Shown: in pieces, positions 45,880 through 56,296 of the stretch | How positions within the stretch are numbered: position 1 is the first letter of the stretch | How the letters are laid out: each line of letters opens with the position of its first letter | Origin: Lepidostoma basale | Lineage: Eukaryota > Arthropoda > Insecta > Trichoptera > Lepidostomatidae | DNA length: 64,000 bases | Assembly: GCA_022606425.2 (NCBI GenBank) | Contig: JAHDVF020000867.1 | Span: forward strand, 186,001 to 250,000 | Reading direction: 5' to 3' | Translations under genes and position numbers: made by a program | The notes under the pieces: generated by a model | The model's input: the letters and a program-made list of their open reading frames with translations, nothing else | What the model was told of the DNA's origin: nothing | Database searches by the model: none

Positions 45880-46963
45880 CATAAAAAAAATCGTCATTAT
45901 GGAATTCCACAGAGTGTTAGTGTGCCTCAAGTTATCAAAAATGTAAAAGTGACCGACCAACCCCACTTTCTGTATTGCCCCGAGGTGTGCCGCCCCCTGT
46001 CACTCCCGCCAGGGCGCGGGCGTCTTGTGCCCTCTATAAATACTCGGCGTGGGGGTTGGAGCGGGGGAAGGACAGATTTACGGCCCCCCGGTGCCCCCGT
46101 CAGGGACACTTCACCACGTGATTCGTTCTGCTCGGCTTAATAGCTCCTGCTAAATATAAAGTAGACTCCAGCCCGCGTCCGGCGTCCTTTCTCTCAATAA
46201 AAAGGTTGTACACGACTGTTTTACTATTCAAATTTATTTTTAAGCATAACTCTTGTAAATATAATATATCTCGCTTCTTTTGACTATTTCATGAGCACAA
46301 AACATAAGTTTACGTTCAGATTTGTATTTGTTATTTCAACACATATTTCAGATGACGAGATCTGTACAATGGTTAATTATACGATTACATACAATAAACA
46401 CTATTGCTTCAGATTTGTCAATCTATGGCACGCCTAACTGTGTGTTTCACGGATATCGGTCCAACAACAAAGTGTTATTCCGAAACCAAATGCGGCGATC
46501 ATTCTGATTGTATGCACATTTGCAGCAGTATGATGCATGCGAGATTCCGTGACCATATCATACCATACACCTGCTCGGATTTTAATCCTTTCATTATACT
46601 CGTACATTTCAATTTTGAAGAAGAAAAAAACGTTAATGAAGTAATCAAATCCACTCCATGAAACAAATCTTCTAGGAATTTGCCCGATAAGTGATCAAAT
46701 CATGTTTTAATCTTAAAGGGGAAAATGCAGTTTTTTTTATTATCTTCTTCTTCTTTTTCTACACTATTAAGGACGGTGTCCTGTTATTTGAATTATGTCT
46801 AACCACTTTGAAGGAGAGTGAGATATGGAATGGGGAAATCAGGTAGACAGAAATAAATAAAAACACGATTTAATAGAATCTTATGAGCAGACGAAAGTGT
46901 AAGGAACAAATATTGCAGAAGGATTACTAAGATGGTGGTAAACTTTTAACTTTTTTATGAAAA
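45880..46963. other. No gene recognised
   Basis: A GC-rich block at 45955-46125 (open both strands, no homology) and AT-rich sequence after it. TTATCTTCTTCTTCTTTTTC near 46740 is a simple repeat that may be a LINE 3' end. Confidence 0.35.
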
Positions 46964-47067
46964 TACACGAATCAAGTGAATTATGAAAATACGTGAATCA
47001 AGTGAAATACGAAAATACATGAATTAAGTGAAAAATATGAAAATACAAACATGAATCAAACGAAATA
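46964..47067. repeat. Minisatellite, left part (about 25-bp unit)
   Basis: Units of the form ATGAATCAAGTGAAATACGA AAATAC repeat about four times with substitutions. The same unit reappears at 49553-49572 and 49786-49835, after two transposon insertions, so one array has been split. Confidence 0.75.
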
Positions 47068-47726
47068 TTAACCTTTTGCACTCTGGCCATTTTTTCTCAT
47101 GACTGACCAGCTACTCTGAATTTTTTATTTTACGTATTTATAAAATAAAAAATTAAAATTAGTTAAACAAGTGATAAACTTCCACGTGCTTGGATTAAGT
47201 ATACGATTTAATGGAAAACAAAACGTATATTTTTAATTAAAAATAATAAAATTGGTCTGCTATTTTTGGGACACTCTGTTCGATAATTAGTATGACCATT
47301 AAATTTTTGGTAAATTTCTCAAAATATGCTTGCTAAATCACACGTAAAGTAACAGAAAATAATTAGTGACTCTTCAATATATTTTATTTTGATAATTTAT
47401 TATATTGCATATCAATAATTTTGTACTATATAGGTAATATATACTAATATTTAGATGTAAATTCTTGAAGAAGTTGCTTTCTAATTATCTTGTACAGTGT
47501 AGCAACAAATTAACGCCTTCGTCTAAAGGGTCTCGGCTAACTAACGACTACCTGGAATTGTAAACATTTAATTGGCTAGAGCCATGTCATTTATTGTTTT
47601 GCATTGGTTAGTTCATTGACGAATTCGTCCCTCGGTCAGGAAACAAAAGCAAGAACAGCCCACAAGTCATAAAATAGGTAATATGCTTTGCAAACATTCT
47701 ACACGGTATTTAAAAAATTGAGTCTT

Positions 47727-47790
47727 GTCACAAGTGTAGGACAACAACTTACTGTCCCCATAATATTAATAAAAAAATTAACTAACCGGA
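47727..47790 (+). repeat. Direct repeat module, first copy
   Basis: GTCACAAGTGTAGGACAACA through AAAATTAACTAACCGG matches 48629-48691 closely and 49198-49270 more weakly. Three copies lie within the piggyBac-like element, of unknown role. Confidence 0.6.
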
Positions 47791-47793
47791 AAC

Positions 47794-47945
47794 AAATGTA
47801 AGGCAGATGACTGCATCATGAATACAATTAAAAAAGGATCCCTGATATGGTTTGGACATATGGAACGAATAGATGAGAGTAGAATGGTTAAAAGGTTGTA
47901 CACAAGCAGCGTGAGTAGGAAAAGAAGCCGAGGACGACCGAGGAA
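47794..47945 (+). mobile_element. RTE-like LINE, subfamily 2, internal piece
   Basis: ATGTAAGGCAGATGACTGCA TCATGAAT through GAAGCCGAGGACGACCGAGG AA is about 93% identical by eye to 44161-44312 but truncated at both ends with no tail. More likely a captured segment (rearrangement) than a normal LINE insertion. Confidence 0.8.
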
Positions 47946-48149
47946 CTTTTTCTAGCGTTATTTTTTTCTTATTTTGGCATTTGCAAATTTAATTGTTTCA
48001 TCGACGATTTTACTAATGAGTATATTTGTAAAAAAATAGCGTAAAGTAATCGATAGGCTCCGAACAGTTTGTGGGGGTATTCGGTCCAACTGTTCTATTT
48101 CCAATAGAACATTTTATTTGTCCTTCTGATGTACGAGTATTACTAGACA

Positions 48150-48484
48150 TTAAATGCTAACTTTTTCTGAATTAGAAAATCCTACTGACGTAGGATTGAT
48201 GGATGTTGAAGGTTGTTGCGGAATCAGTTCTTCAATATTTTCATCATCACTGTCTTCGCTAAAATATATAAATCTCCTTTTTTTGGTCGGTATAATATCA
48301 CTTCCACTATCGGTAACACTTGAATTATCACCGACGTCCATGTCCACAAAAAAACTATCACTTTTATCGCTGTCATTGCAATTAACATTATCAAATGTAA
48401 AAAGGTCCTCATCATCTCTGTTATCGATAAAATCACATTCGTTATTATTACTGAACTTTGAAGTAAAATTTTCGTTGTTTTCCA
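48150..48484 (-). pseudogene. Acidic N-terminal fragment, possible piggyBac-like transposase
   Basis: From Met (48484) the peptide is rich in Asp, Glu, Ser and Asn (NRDDEDLFTFDNVNCNDSDK, DMDVGDNSSVTDSGSDI), with a basic patch PTKKRRFIYFSEDSDDENI, ending at a stop at 48150. piggyBac-type transposases begin with such an acidic, low-complexity region before the DDD domain. No DDD domain follows. The inference rests mainly on the TTAA-bounded context; alone, the peptide is not diagnostic. Confidence 0.35.
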
Positions 48485-48540
48485 TTGCAGTTAGTTCACT
48501 ATAATTATAAATAAGAAAATTACTATTTCTATTATTGTCA

Positions 48541-48691
48541 ACTACTGAGAGAAATATCGCAAAATTAAGTAAGATAATCAAAAGAAAAAATATATAGTCG
48601 CAAAATGTAGAAATAGCCTCGGAGAACCGTCACAAGTGCAGGACAACAACTAACTGTCCCAATAATATTAATAAAAAAATTAACTAACCGG
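48541..48691. repeat. Direct repeat module, second copy (partner 49143-49270)
   Basis: ATATCGCAAAATTAAG, then TAGTCGCAAAATG and AGCCTCGGAGAACC lead into the GTCACAAGTGCAGGACAACA block. The order recurs at 49143-49270 (ATATCGCAAAATTAAG, TAGTCACAACAAG, GGCCTTGCAGAAACC). The module includes the 5' side of the acidic ORF. Confidence 0.55.
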
Positions 48692-49552
48692 CAATTGAAA
48701 TAAAGAATAATGGTTTACCCAGCAGATTGTGTTGATTCTGACTGTGCCAATAATAATAAAATATGATATTTATTCTATCAGCTAAAATGGTGGATAATTA
48801 ATTCCAAGAAAAAATCGAACTTTCCGGCAATTTAAATAAAGAATGTTGGTTACCCAGCACATTGTGTATTTATTTGAAATACGTTTTCGTAAAACATATT
48901 GGATTGAGAACTGTGGATTTATGTTACCTAAATATACAATATAAGAAAAATTATATATCACACATTATTGTGTTTTCGTATTTACAATGAACTTCTACGA
49001 AGAAATTTTAATTGACAACATCAATGTATGACATTTTAGTTAAAATGCCTGGGAAATTATATTCAAGACAAGAAATAAGCTAGTTTGGTTCTGCATGGTG
49101 GTTAGGTAGTTATTTAGAAATGTGTACATTGCTTTTTCTATTACTTTCAATATCGCAAAATTAAGAAACATAATAATTCCACAAAACTATAAAAAAATAG
49201 TCACAACAAGTGGGTGTGGCCTTGCAGAAACCCTCATAAATGCCGGGTAGCGACAGACCGTCCCAAAAAACATTACTGTATGACAAATGTTTAATCAGCT
49301 AAAATGATGCATCTTTTTTTAACGAGTATATCCATTTAATGGTAAATTTAAACGAAGAAATGTTAGTATATCCAGAATCTTATGTTATTTAAGTGTATTT
49401 GTGGCAAAAAAAAAATAAAAAAATATATTTGCATACTAGAGAAATCGTCGAGTAAACTTATACCCGCGCTCGGCCACTACGTGTGGCCCACAGAGCTGGC
49501 AACTAGAACTCTGTGGGCCACAATGTCTGGCCCACAGAGTTGTAAGGGTTAA

Positions 49553-49572
49553 AACACATGAATCAAGTATTC
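49553..49572. repeat. Minisatellite, middle remnant
   Basis: ACACATGAATCAAGTA is one partial unit of the 46964 array, caught between the piggyBac-like element and a LINE tail. Confidence 0.6.
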
Positions 49573-49785
49573 TTCTTATTCTTAGTGTAGGCCTAGTGGT
49601 CTGTTTCTTAAGAGGAATTGGCCTCCTGCGAAGTCGACTCCCAGTTGTCGATCCATCTGCGTGCGTCGTATACCTTGGGGCTGGCCGTGCAACACAATGA
49701 ATGGGAGTCTGGATGGATCCATTCTCCTCACGTGTGCATACCAGTAACTTCTCCTTTGCCTTCCCCACCCAATGACATCCCCACG
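49573..49785 (-). mobile_element. Family B LINE, internally deleted copy
   Basis: Minus strand: GATGTCATTGGGTGGGGAAG, GTGAGGAGAATGGATCCATC, then the GGCCAATTCCTCTTAAGAAA CAGACC segment, and directly GGCCTACACTAAGAATAAGA. Relative to 40391-40890 about 300 bp of 3' UTR is missing between two AGGCCTAC boxes. Confidence 0.7.
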
Positions 49786-49835
49786 AATCAAGTGAAATAT
49801 GAACAAACATGAATCAAGTGAAATACGAAAAAAAG
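49786..49835. repeat. Minisatellite, right part
   Basis: ACGAATCAAGTGAAATATGA ACAAACATGAATCAAGTGAA and a further partial unit continue the array. Beyond, GTGAAGGAAAAATGTGGCAC looks like a weak trace of RTE sequence. Confidence 0.7.
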
Positions 49836-51172
49836 TGAAGGAAAAATGTGGCACGAACGATCAAGTAGGAAATCGAAGACCGACGTAAATGTGGCAACAT
49901 CAAATCTATCCAATTTTCAATATCGGTCATGTTAGAAGGCAGTAAAATTAATTGATGTTTGATATTTATTATGTATTAACGTGGAAGATACAGGTACATA
50001 GAGAATTGGGGTGATCGATCTTCTCTGCGCGCTTCTCGGTAAAATAAAATTGGCATCAATGTCGTCTATACGTATAGGTATACTCTTCGACTGCAGATTG
50101 GGTTCGTGTAGCATTTCGCCTCTACCCCTCCTCGCCGTAGATTTGTTTTCATGATAATGTTTTTAATATTTTTAGAGTTGCCATAACACACATATTATTA
50201 GCAGTATTGGCATATTTTGTGTGGTGGTTTGCGTGAAACTTGACTACTAAATCTCGCTAACTTATATCATCGAACGTATCTCAACTCTCAAATCACTCGG
50301 ATCCACGAAGCTACAGACGAATATGAACGAAGCGGAATGCCGGACCACACGTAACACTTATGAACACGATCATACTCGTATCTAGACAGTGGTGCTCTGC
50401 AGAAAGACGAGACTGGACCTGGACCTCCAATTAAAAATAGCACCTCTTGATCCGTAAATATATAATTGTGGAACTACCGACATTATTCGTTAGTTGAGAG
50501 AGATTCGCATCTCTCATCTCTTTACCTGACGGAATACTCGTATGTTCATATTTTCACCTCTAAAAAAAGAAGTCGATTTTTTATACTTAATATGAATCTA
50601 TTCGTGATTTGAATATATAATCGTTTGAATTAATTTATTGACAATTAGTATTCATTGACATGTTAATTTTGACCGAAAAGGGTGGCGTGTACCTTGTAAA
50701 CAGCTTCACCTTTATTTATTGAATTCACGAATTAATCAAATAAAATACCAAATTCAGGTTTCCGCTTCCAGCTGGAGCCGCCGCAGTGTGATGCCCACAT
50801 TAGTATGGTAATACACTATACACAGGTGTAGCCGCCGAGGGGGAGGTTGTTCAACTTCTGATCATTTAATTACATTAATTGGCGACCAATCGTCTCGGGT
50901 TTTATTGAAAGATTATACTCGTAATTAAATTTATTGTCGCTTCTGCTCACCTCTTGTATAATATGTTAATATATTATATAACACATGTATTACAATATAC
51001 CTACCACGAGACTAGCTGGTATCCAAGAACTGGGACCCAAAACCCAGGGCGTCCTCAACTTAGTCAGAGGGACGACATTAAAGAGATCGCCGGCACGACA
51101 TGGAAGCAGATGGAATAGGCATACGACCAGGAATGGACAGGTTTTATTTACAAAATTGTTTATTTGCAATTT
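49836..51172. other. No gene recognised
   Basis: Weak RTE-like phrases (ATGTGGCACGAACGATCAA, AATCTATCCAATTTTCAATA TCGGTCATGTTAG) to about 49940, then AT-rich sequence without assignment. Confidence 0.35.
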
Positions 51173-51242
51173 GACCGGTTTCGCTCGTGATCAAACTACG
51201 TTGGAGCATTGAAACTGTTTTAATCAACGAGCGAAACCGGTT
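51173..51242. repeat. Inverted repeat with ACCGGTTTCGC arms
   Basis: Left arm GACCGGTTTCGCTCGTGA, right arm ATCAACGAGCGAAACCGGTT, loop about 31 bases. The ACCGGTTTCGC core also occurs at 27836, beside the palindrome-type repeat, and TTTATTT phrases precede both. Confidence 0.6.
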
Positions 51243-51705
51243 GGGTTCCAAATAAAAAATTACGTGGTCAAATGATTAAATATTTTCATTGACAAAATTA
51301 TGCCATACCGCTAAGTTTAAATTATTGGTGGCTTAGATTTCTTCGCATTTCCGCGTCTTCCCGATCATCTCAAGGAAAGAATTGAATGAATGAAAATAAT
51401 AATAATTATCTTATGTTAGGCTTAGACCGATTTCGGCAGCCCGCTACCATCTTCTGGTGTTTCGGAGCCAAATTATTCGTCATTCATCGACTCCGTGAAG
51501 TCCCTCTACGTTTCTTTTGTGTTAAAAATGTAAATTGAGTGAAGTACTTGTCTCACTTGGAGAATTCGTTTTTTGTGCTCTTGGAATTACAGATATTCCA
51601 AAAATAGTATTTTTTGTCAGATTAATTCTTTCTCGGCATGCTGCCATAAGTTTCCTCCTAAGAATTTAAAGATATTATTCGCTAAAAAATATAAAATAAT
51701 ATAAC

Positions 51706-51980
51706 ACGTGGCGACCTTCGTGGCCGAGTGGTAAGTGCATTGACTGCCACTCCGAAGGTTCCGGGTTCGATTCCCGGCGAGGGCAATGTGATTGTCACAC
51801 TGTCTTTGGTCTGGTGTAGAATTCACGTGACAATAAAATGGCGATAGATTAGCTACCTATCACATGTCACGAGAATCACTATGATAGCTATAAATACCCT
51901 TTACATCGATTTGGCTCATGCTGTCATGATGTAAAGAGCGATTCAACAAAATAATAATAATAATAATAATTGATGCCAAC
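51706..51980 (+). mobile_element. tRNA-derived SINE-T, full-length copy
   Basis: tRNA-like head with A box (TGGCCGAGTGG, 51721-51731) and B box (GGTTCGATTCC near 51764), then the family body TGTGATTGTCACACTG, GGTCTGGTGTAGAATTCACG, CAATAAAATGGCGATAGAT, CATGTCACGAGAATC, TTTACATCGATTTGGCTC, and an (AAT)n 3' tail. Transcription would be by RNA polymerase III. The simple-repeat tail suggests mobilisation by a LINE with a similar 3' end. It is not a tRNA gene: the acceptor arms do not pair and the body is SINE. Confidence 0.85.
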
Positions 51981-52229
51981 TAGTTTCCCTTGGGCCTAAG
52001 TTTCATCAGTTCCAAGTCTATTTGTTATACTGCCCTGATGAAGCCGTGAACCATACCCCACAAATATCGATTTCCCAATTTGAAGTTGATTTCTTCTGTC
52101 CAGCGCCAGCGGTCTAATGTCTAATGTCTAATGGACAGTCTACCAGCCGTGATTTCCTATGTTCACACTATTAGTAAAGACACTCCATCAAGTTTATCTT
52201 TTAAAACTGCCTTCCTACGGATTCTATCT

Positions 52230-52830
52230 TAATATACATATACATTGATCAATTCCTTCGTAGTATCCCGACTAGATTACTGCAATGGTGTCTACGCCAA
52301 CATCCCCAAACGGCAAATAAATAAACTCCAGTCTGCATTCAATGCAGCAGCAAGACTGATTAGGGGTGTGCCAAAGAGTTGTCACATAACACAGCATCTT
52401 AAGGAGCTCCACTGGCTGAAATGTCCAGAAAGGATACAATACAAGCTCTGCTGGACGGTCTATAAGGCGTTACATGGAATGGCACCAGCTTATATATCTG
52501 AACTCTGCATCAACGAGAACCTGAATGCTAGACAGTCTACATTGCGATCAGCTAAGTCTTCTGCCATCGGTAGATTGACTGTGCCAAAACGCTGTGGTCG
52601 CAAAACAAACTTTGGCGACCGAGCCTTCGCGGTAGCCGGCCCTTTAGCCTGGAACAGTCTTCCAGCAGACCTTAAGTGCATTGAGAATCAATCAGAGTTT
52701 AGATCGAGACTCAAAACGCACCTTTTCAAATTATCATTTCCTGACAGGAAGGGCTGATCGATTTTGTCGGGTGCAGCCCTCATACTAAATATGTTTATAT
52801 ATATTTTTTATCATTATTATTATTATCTAG
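52230..52830 (+). mobile_element. CR1/L2-group LINE, ORF2 C-terminus
   Basis: A 170-codon frame (52245-52757) reads VVSRLDYCNGVYANIPKRQI, QSAFNAAARLIRG, HITQHLKELHWLKCPERIQY, LCWTVYKALHGMAPAYISEL, FGDRAFAVAGPLAWNSLPAD and FRSRLKTHLFKL. These are the classic post-RT blocks of CR1/L2-type LINEs (SRLDYCNxxL, HWLPxxxRIxYK, LxYKxLHGxAPxYL, FxxxAPxxWNxLP, FKxxLKTxLF). The frame is intact but the RT is absent. An ATT-type repeat follows at about 52810. Confidence 0.88.
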
Positions 52831-53282
52831 TTGATAAAACGGAGCATCTTCTACAGCGCCCTTGAGATGAGCAATTCATAAAAATGTCGCTTTGTAAATT
52901 ATCCAATTTATTATTATTATTATTATACGTTACAAAAACATTTGTTATAATGACAAAAAAGTGCGTATTTATCTTCTTTCTTATTAAAACACGTAATTTT
53001 TACCGCAATAAATGTGAAAACATACCTACACGTCTACGTGCGTGGGTTGGTACTTAGGTTTTATGCTGTTTGTTTAGCTCACGATTTATTTACATAATTT
53101 TATTACAAAGGTAACACTAACGTTATCGGCGGAACCAGACCACCCTCGCCATCTGTCGGCGTGCGGCCGAAGCGGAAGTTTCCCGCGCGGCGGACTAGCG
53201 GTCGGTCGGCAGCCGGTGACAGCGGCCCCGTTTGTTATGAGTTATTTATTTATTTATTTATTTTGACATAAACGCCGCAAGG

Positions 53283-54006
53283 GCTTTTACAAAAATGACA
53301 TGTTTAGTTACAAAGGTAATATAAATGTTTGGGCAAATAGACAGACAACTAACATATAACGGCAAAACACAAAAACGAGAATAAGGATAACATAAGAGAA
53401 ATTAGAAATTACATGAGATAGAAAAGAACATAACATAATATAAATTAGAATTTACATGCATAGGATTGATAAGAACATAACATGATAGAAATTAGAAATT
53501 ACGGAAAAAAAACAACAGTAAAGAAACAAAGGGATGGTAATTTACCAGTCCAATATGTGACCGGATGATGTACATGTGGGGCGAGCGAATAGGAGACGAA
53601 TACTAATATAAATAAAGTTTAAAATCTATGTGAATTCAAAAAGAGCTTTTACAAAAATGACATGTTTAGTTACAAAGGTAATATAAAAAATTTGGGCAAA
53701 TAGACAGAAAACTAACATATAACGGCAAAACACAAAAACGAGAATAAGGATAACATAAGAGAAATTAGAAATTACATGAGATAGAAAAGAACATAACATA
53801 ATATAAATTAGAATTTACATGCATAGGATTGAAAAGAACATAACATGATAGAAATTAGAAATTACGAAAAAAGAACAACAGTAAAGAAACAAAGTGATGG
53901 TAATTTACCAGTCCAATATGTGACCGGATGATGTACATGTGGGGCGAGCGAATAGGAGACGAATACTAATATAAATAAAGTTTAAAATCTATGTGAATTC
54001 AAAAAG
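53283..54006 (-). repeat. Two 362-bp tandem repeats in a LINE 3' UTR
   Basis: Unit A 53283-53644 and unit B 53645-54006 differ at only a few positions (for example ATGTTTGGG against AAAAATTTGGG). Each starts CTTTTACAAAAATGACATG and ends CTATGTGAATTCAAAAAGAG in + strand view. Confidence 0.9.
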
Positions 54007-55452
54007 AGCATGAAGTTGCTTTTTAAAAATAGGAAGACTCTTACAAAACATGTCCAACGATTGTCCATATACATTGGCAAGTCTGTGCATTCGAGGTATT
54101 GTGGACTGCATTCGGTGATTCGTGTGAAAGTTGTCAACCCAGAAAGTGTCAGTCTGCCGAGTTCCTCGCAGAGGTACCCGTAGAGAAATAAGGCCAACAA
54201 TTTCAGGACAATCGACCAACGAGTTTAAAATTTTGTACAACAGTAGGAGGTCAAATATCGTTCTCCTGTCAGATAATCGCAATAGTCTCATTTCTGATCG
54301 TAAAAGAGCATAATCTTTTTGTTCTCTGGGAATATTAAGTTTAAAGTTTATATGAGTTAGAAATTTATTTTGTACCCTCTCCAGGGTCTTTGAATGCGAA
54401 TCATAATGAGGCGACCAGACAGGAGAACAATATTCGATACGACTTGCAACAAAAGAACAGTAAAGTAGTCTGACACAATAAGCACTGTTGAAACCTCTTG
54501 TCGATCTTATCACAAAACCCAACATTTTCATTCCATCATTCGCAATTTGGTTAATATGGTTAGTAAATGAGAGTTCACGATCAAATATAATACCCAAATC
54601 TCGGACCAGTAATGCAGATTGAAGAGCAGTTTCATTAAGATAGTAGCAATGAATAATCGGCTTTTTTATTCTGTGAAATCTAACTACTTGACATTTACTA
54701 TGATTTAGGTAAAGTTTATTTGCGTTGCACCAGGCATCTAATCTATCAAGGTTAGTTTGTATTGTTCTACAGTCATTACTATCCTTTATAGTTCTGAAAA
54801 GTTTCAGATCGTCTGCGAAGAGCAATACCTGGACATCGCGAAATACATCAACGATATCATTGATAAATAAAATAAACAAGATAGGGCCAAGATGTGAACC
54901 CTGCGGGACCCCACTGGTGGCTTTAAATTTATAGGAAAAGGAATTGTCAATTCTGACAGTGAGCCATCTGTTTGATAGGTAGCTGTGAAACCAATCCAAT
55001 AGAAAACCATGGAATCCCAGCTGTTTTAGTTTATGAATGAGAATGTCATGACTTACTTTGTCGAACGCCTTGCTGAAATCTGTATAGATAGAGTCTACTT
55101 GAGTTTTATTGGTGAAAGCCTTAGAGATGTAGTCCTCATATAGTGTCAGGTTTGTAAGAGTCGACCTACCAGTTACAAAACCATGTTGGTGAGTAGTTAT
55201 TACTTGCTTAATTGGAACTTCAATTTTATTTAAGACAATACGTTCAAAAAGTTTAGGAATTGTTGATTGGATACATATAGGACGGTAATTAGAAATAATA
55301 CTTTTATCATCTTTCTTATAAATAGGAGTGAGAAAACTGATTTTCCAGTCATCTGGAAAAATACCGGTAGAAAGAGATAAATTGAATAAATTACATATTG
55401 GGACAGCTAAACAATTTGCACAATACTTGAATGATTTGAAAGTGTAGAGCAC
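53989..55452 (-). CDS. LINE reverse transcriptase, 487 codons, open
   Basis: Encodes the fingers, palm and thumb of a non-LTR reverse transcriptase plus the post-RT region. Visible RT blocks in order: FLTPIYKKDD (40-49), NYRPI (55-59), HGFVTGRSTLTNL (90-102), TDFSKAFDKVSHDIL (124-138, first catalytic Asp), SGVPQGSHLGP (180-190), LLFADDLKLF (210-219, catalytic FADD) and a LGIIFDRELSFTNHI thumb motif. The post-RT part has VASRIEYCSPVWSPHYDSHS and LERVQNKFL. This suggests the Jockey/CR1-related LINEs, such as Daphne-type; I cannot fix the clade. The N-terminal endonuclease is lost by 5' truncation, so the copy is not autonomous although no stop interrupts it. Confidence 0.88.
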   Translation of the reverse strand: MLYTFKSFKYCANCLAVPICNLFNLSLSTGIFPDDWKISFLTPIYKKDDKSIISNYRPICIQSTIPKLFERIVLNKIEVPIKQVITTHQHGFVTGRSTLTNLTLYEDYISKAFTNKTQVDSIYTDFSKAFDKVSHDILIHKLKQLGFHGFLLDWFHSYLSNRWLTVRIDNSFSYKFKATSGVPQGSHLGPILFILFINDIVDVFRDVQVLLFADDLKLFRTIKDSNDCRTIQTNLDRLDAWCNANKLYLNHSKCQVVRFHRIKKPIIHCYYLNETALQSALLVRDLGIIFDRELSFTNHINQIANDGMKMLGFVIRSTRGFNSAYCVRLLYCSFVASRIEYCSPVWSPHYDSHSKTLERVQNKFLTHINFKLNIPREQKDYALLRSEMRLLRLSDRRTIFDLLLLYKILNSLVDCPEIVGLISLRVPLRGTRQTDTFWVDNFHTNHRMQSTIPRMHRLANVYGQSLDMFCKSLPIFKKQLHALFEFT

Positions 55453-56296
55453 TCTTCATCTGGTTGCCGTTATTGTTTTTCTTTTCCAAATCTGATAAAT
55501 AATGTACGAGTAATTAGTGTAATCATTACTTTAATGGTTTCTAATATGTTTTTTATAATCTTACGTAAATGGCGTAATTTAAATTAACAATTTCATCATT
55601 TTGTTATTAGACGAAACCATAAAATGTTTATGAATCCACCATATTCTATGAACCATATTTTTTTCCCCACCTACAAACTATTATAAGTATCTTAATTTAT
55701 TAGATTGTGGATTTGTTTAATATCGTTTTTGTCCAGTCAGTTATGAATCTTGCTTCAAATAGGAAACAGTATTAACTTTCCCATACCGATTCTGGGTAGC
55801 CAGTACCTACATGTTTAATATTGCGTCAAGATTTTCGGTATTCCTTCGTTTTACAACTACACGTTGATTGAAATGAACAATTATTAGCTTAATAAACGGT
55901 TATCAGGCACAGAATAACTATTTATCAAACCTCTGAGATAAATCGTCAATAAAATCAAACGTTTACCTGTATGAAGAGAAAATAATATACGGCTGTCTCA
56001 CACACCCTACTCATATATTTGCGAGTGAGAAAGAGACAATGTGCTCTATCTTGCGAGCAGAATTCGAATATTGGATCAATTGTCTCGATCTCGGACCATT
56101 GTCATGTGGTTTTTATTGTTTTTCTTTGGTAATTCGATTTGAAATGTTAACACTTTCGACTTCAATCTTCATTCCTTTCCCCATTTAGAAATGTGTAATG
56201 ATTACACGGCACCGGCACCCGCGCGGGCGCGGGCAAGGTTAAAGTTTCTGTTTCTGTTGAGGCATGCTATTATAATTTGGTCGTATCGTGTTGCAG
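55453..56296. other. No exon recognised; upstream flank of the first wge-like exon
   Basis: AT-rich sequence ending in TTGCAG at 56291-56296, the acceptor of the first recognisable wge-like exon. A GC stretch just upstream (56205-56235) reads as Pro/Ala/Arg repeats but is separated from the exon by intron-like sequence. I see no exon between the LINE and the acceptor. Confidence 0.6.

Larger units (their letters stand above)
47072..49548 (-). mobile_element. piggyBac-like element, decayed
   Basis: Flanked by TTAA at 47068-47071 and 49549-49552. Ends resemble each other: CCTTTTGCACTCTGGCCA on the left and, reading inwards from the right, CCCTTACAACTCTGTGGGCC. TTAA plus CC(C/T)TT tips and a length of 2477 bp fit piggyBac elements. 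The right end carries an inner inverted pair around ACTCTGTGGGCC. The flanks join to restore the minisatellite, strong support for the boundaries. Only an acidic N-terminal frame (48150-48484) survives; the catalytic domain is missing and a 150-bp RTE fragment sits inside. Confidence 0.55.
53241..55452 (-). mobile_element. LINE with near-complete reverse transcriptase and doubled 3' UTR
   Basis: Minus-strand element, 5'-truncated near 55452: an open RT-containing frame (53989-55452), a 3' UTR made of two 362-bp direct repeats (53283-53644 and 53645-54006), and a terminal (TAAA)n read from 53264 to 53241. The first repeat unit even contains the stop codon context of the ORF, showing that the duplication started at the coding end. 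Confidence 0.85.

Noticed and set aside
49436..49810. 124-codon minus frame as a gene
   Set aside because: It reads through a family B LINE tail and into the end of the piggyBac-like element; a composite accident.
51711..51786. tRNA gene candidate with clear A and B boxes
   Set aside because: The acceptor stem does not pair and the sequence continues into a dispersed SINE body with an (AAT)n tail; other copies exist in the window.
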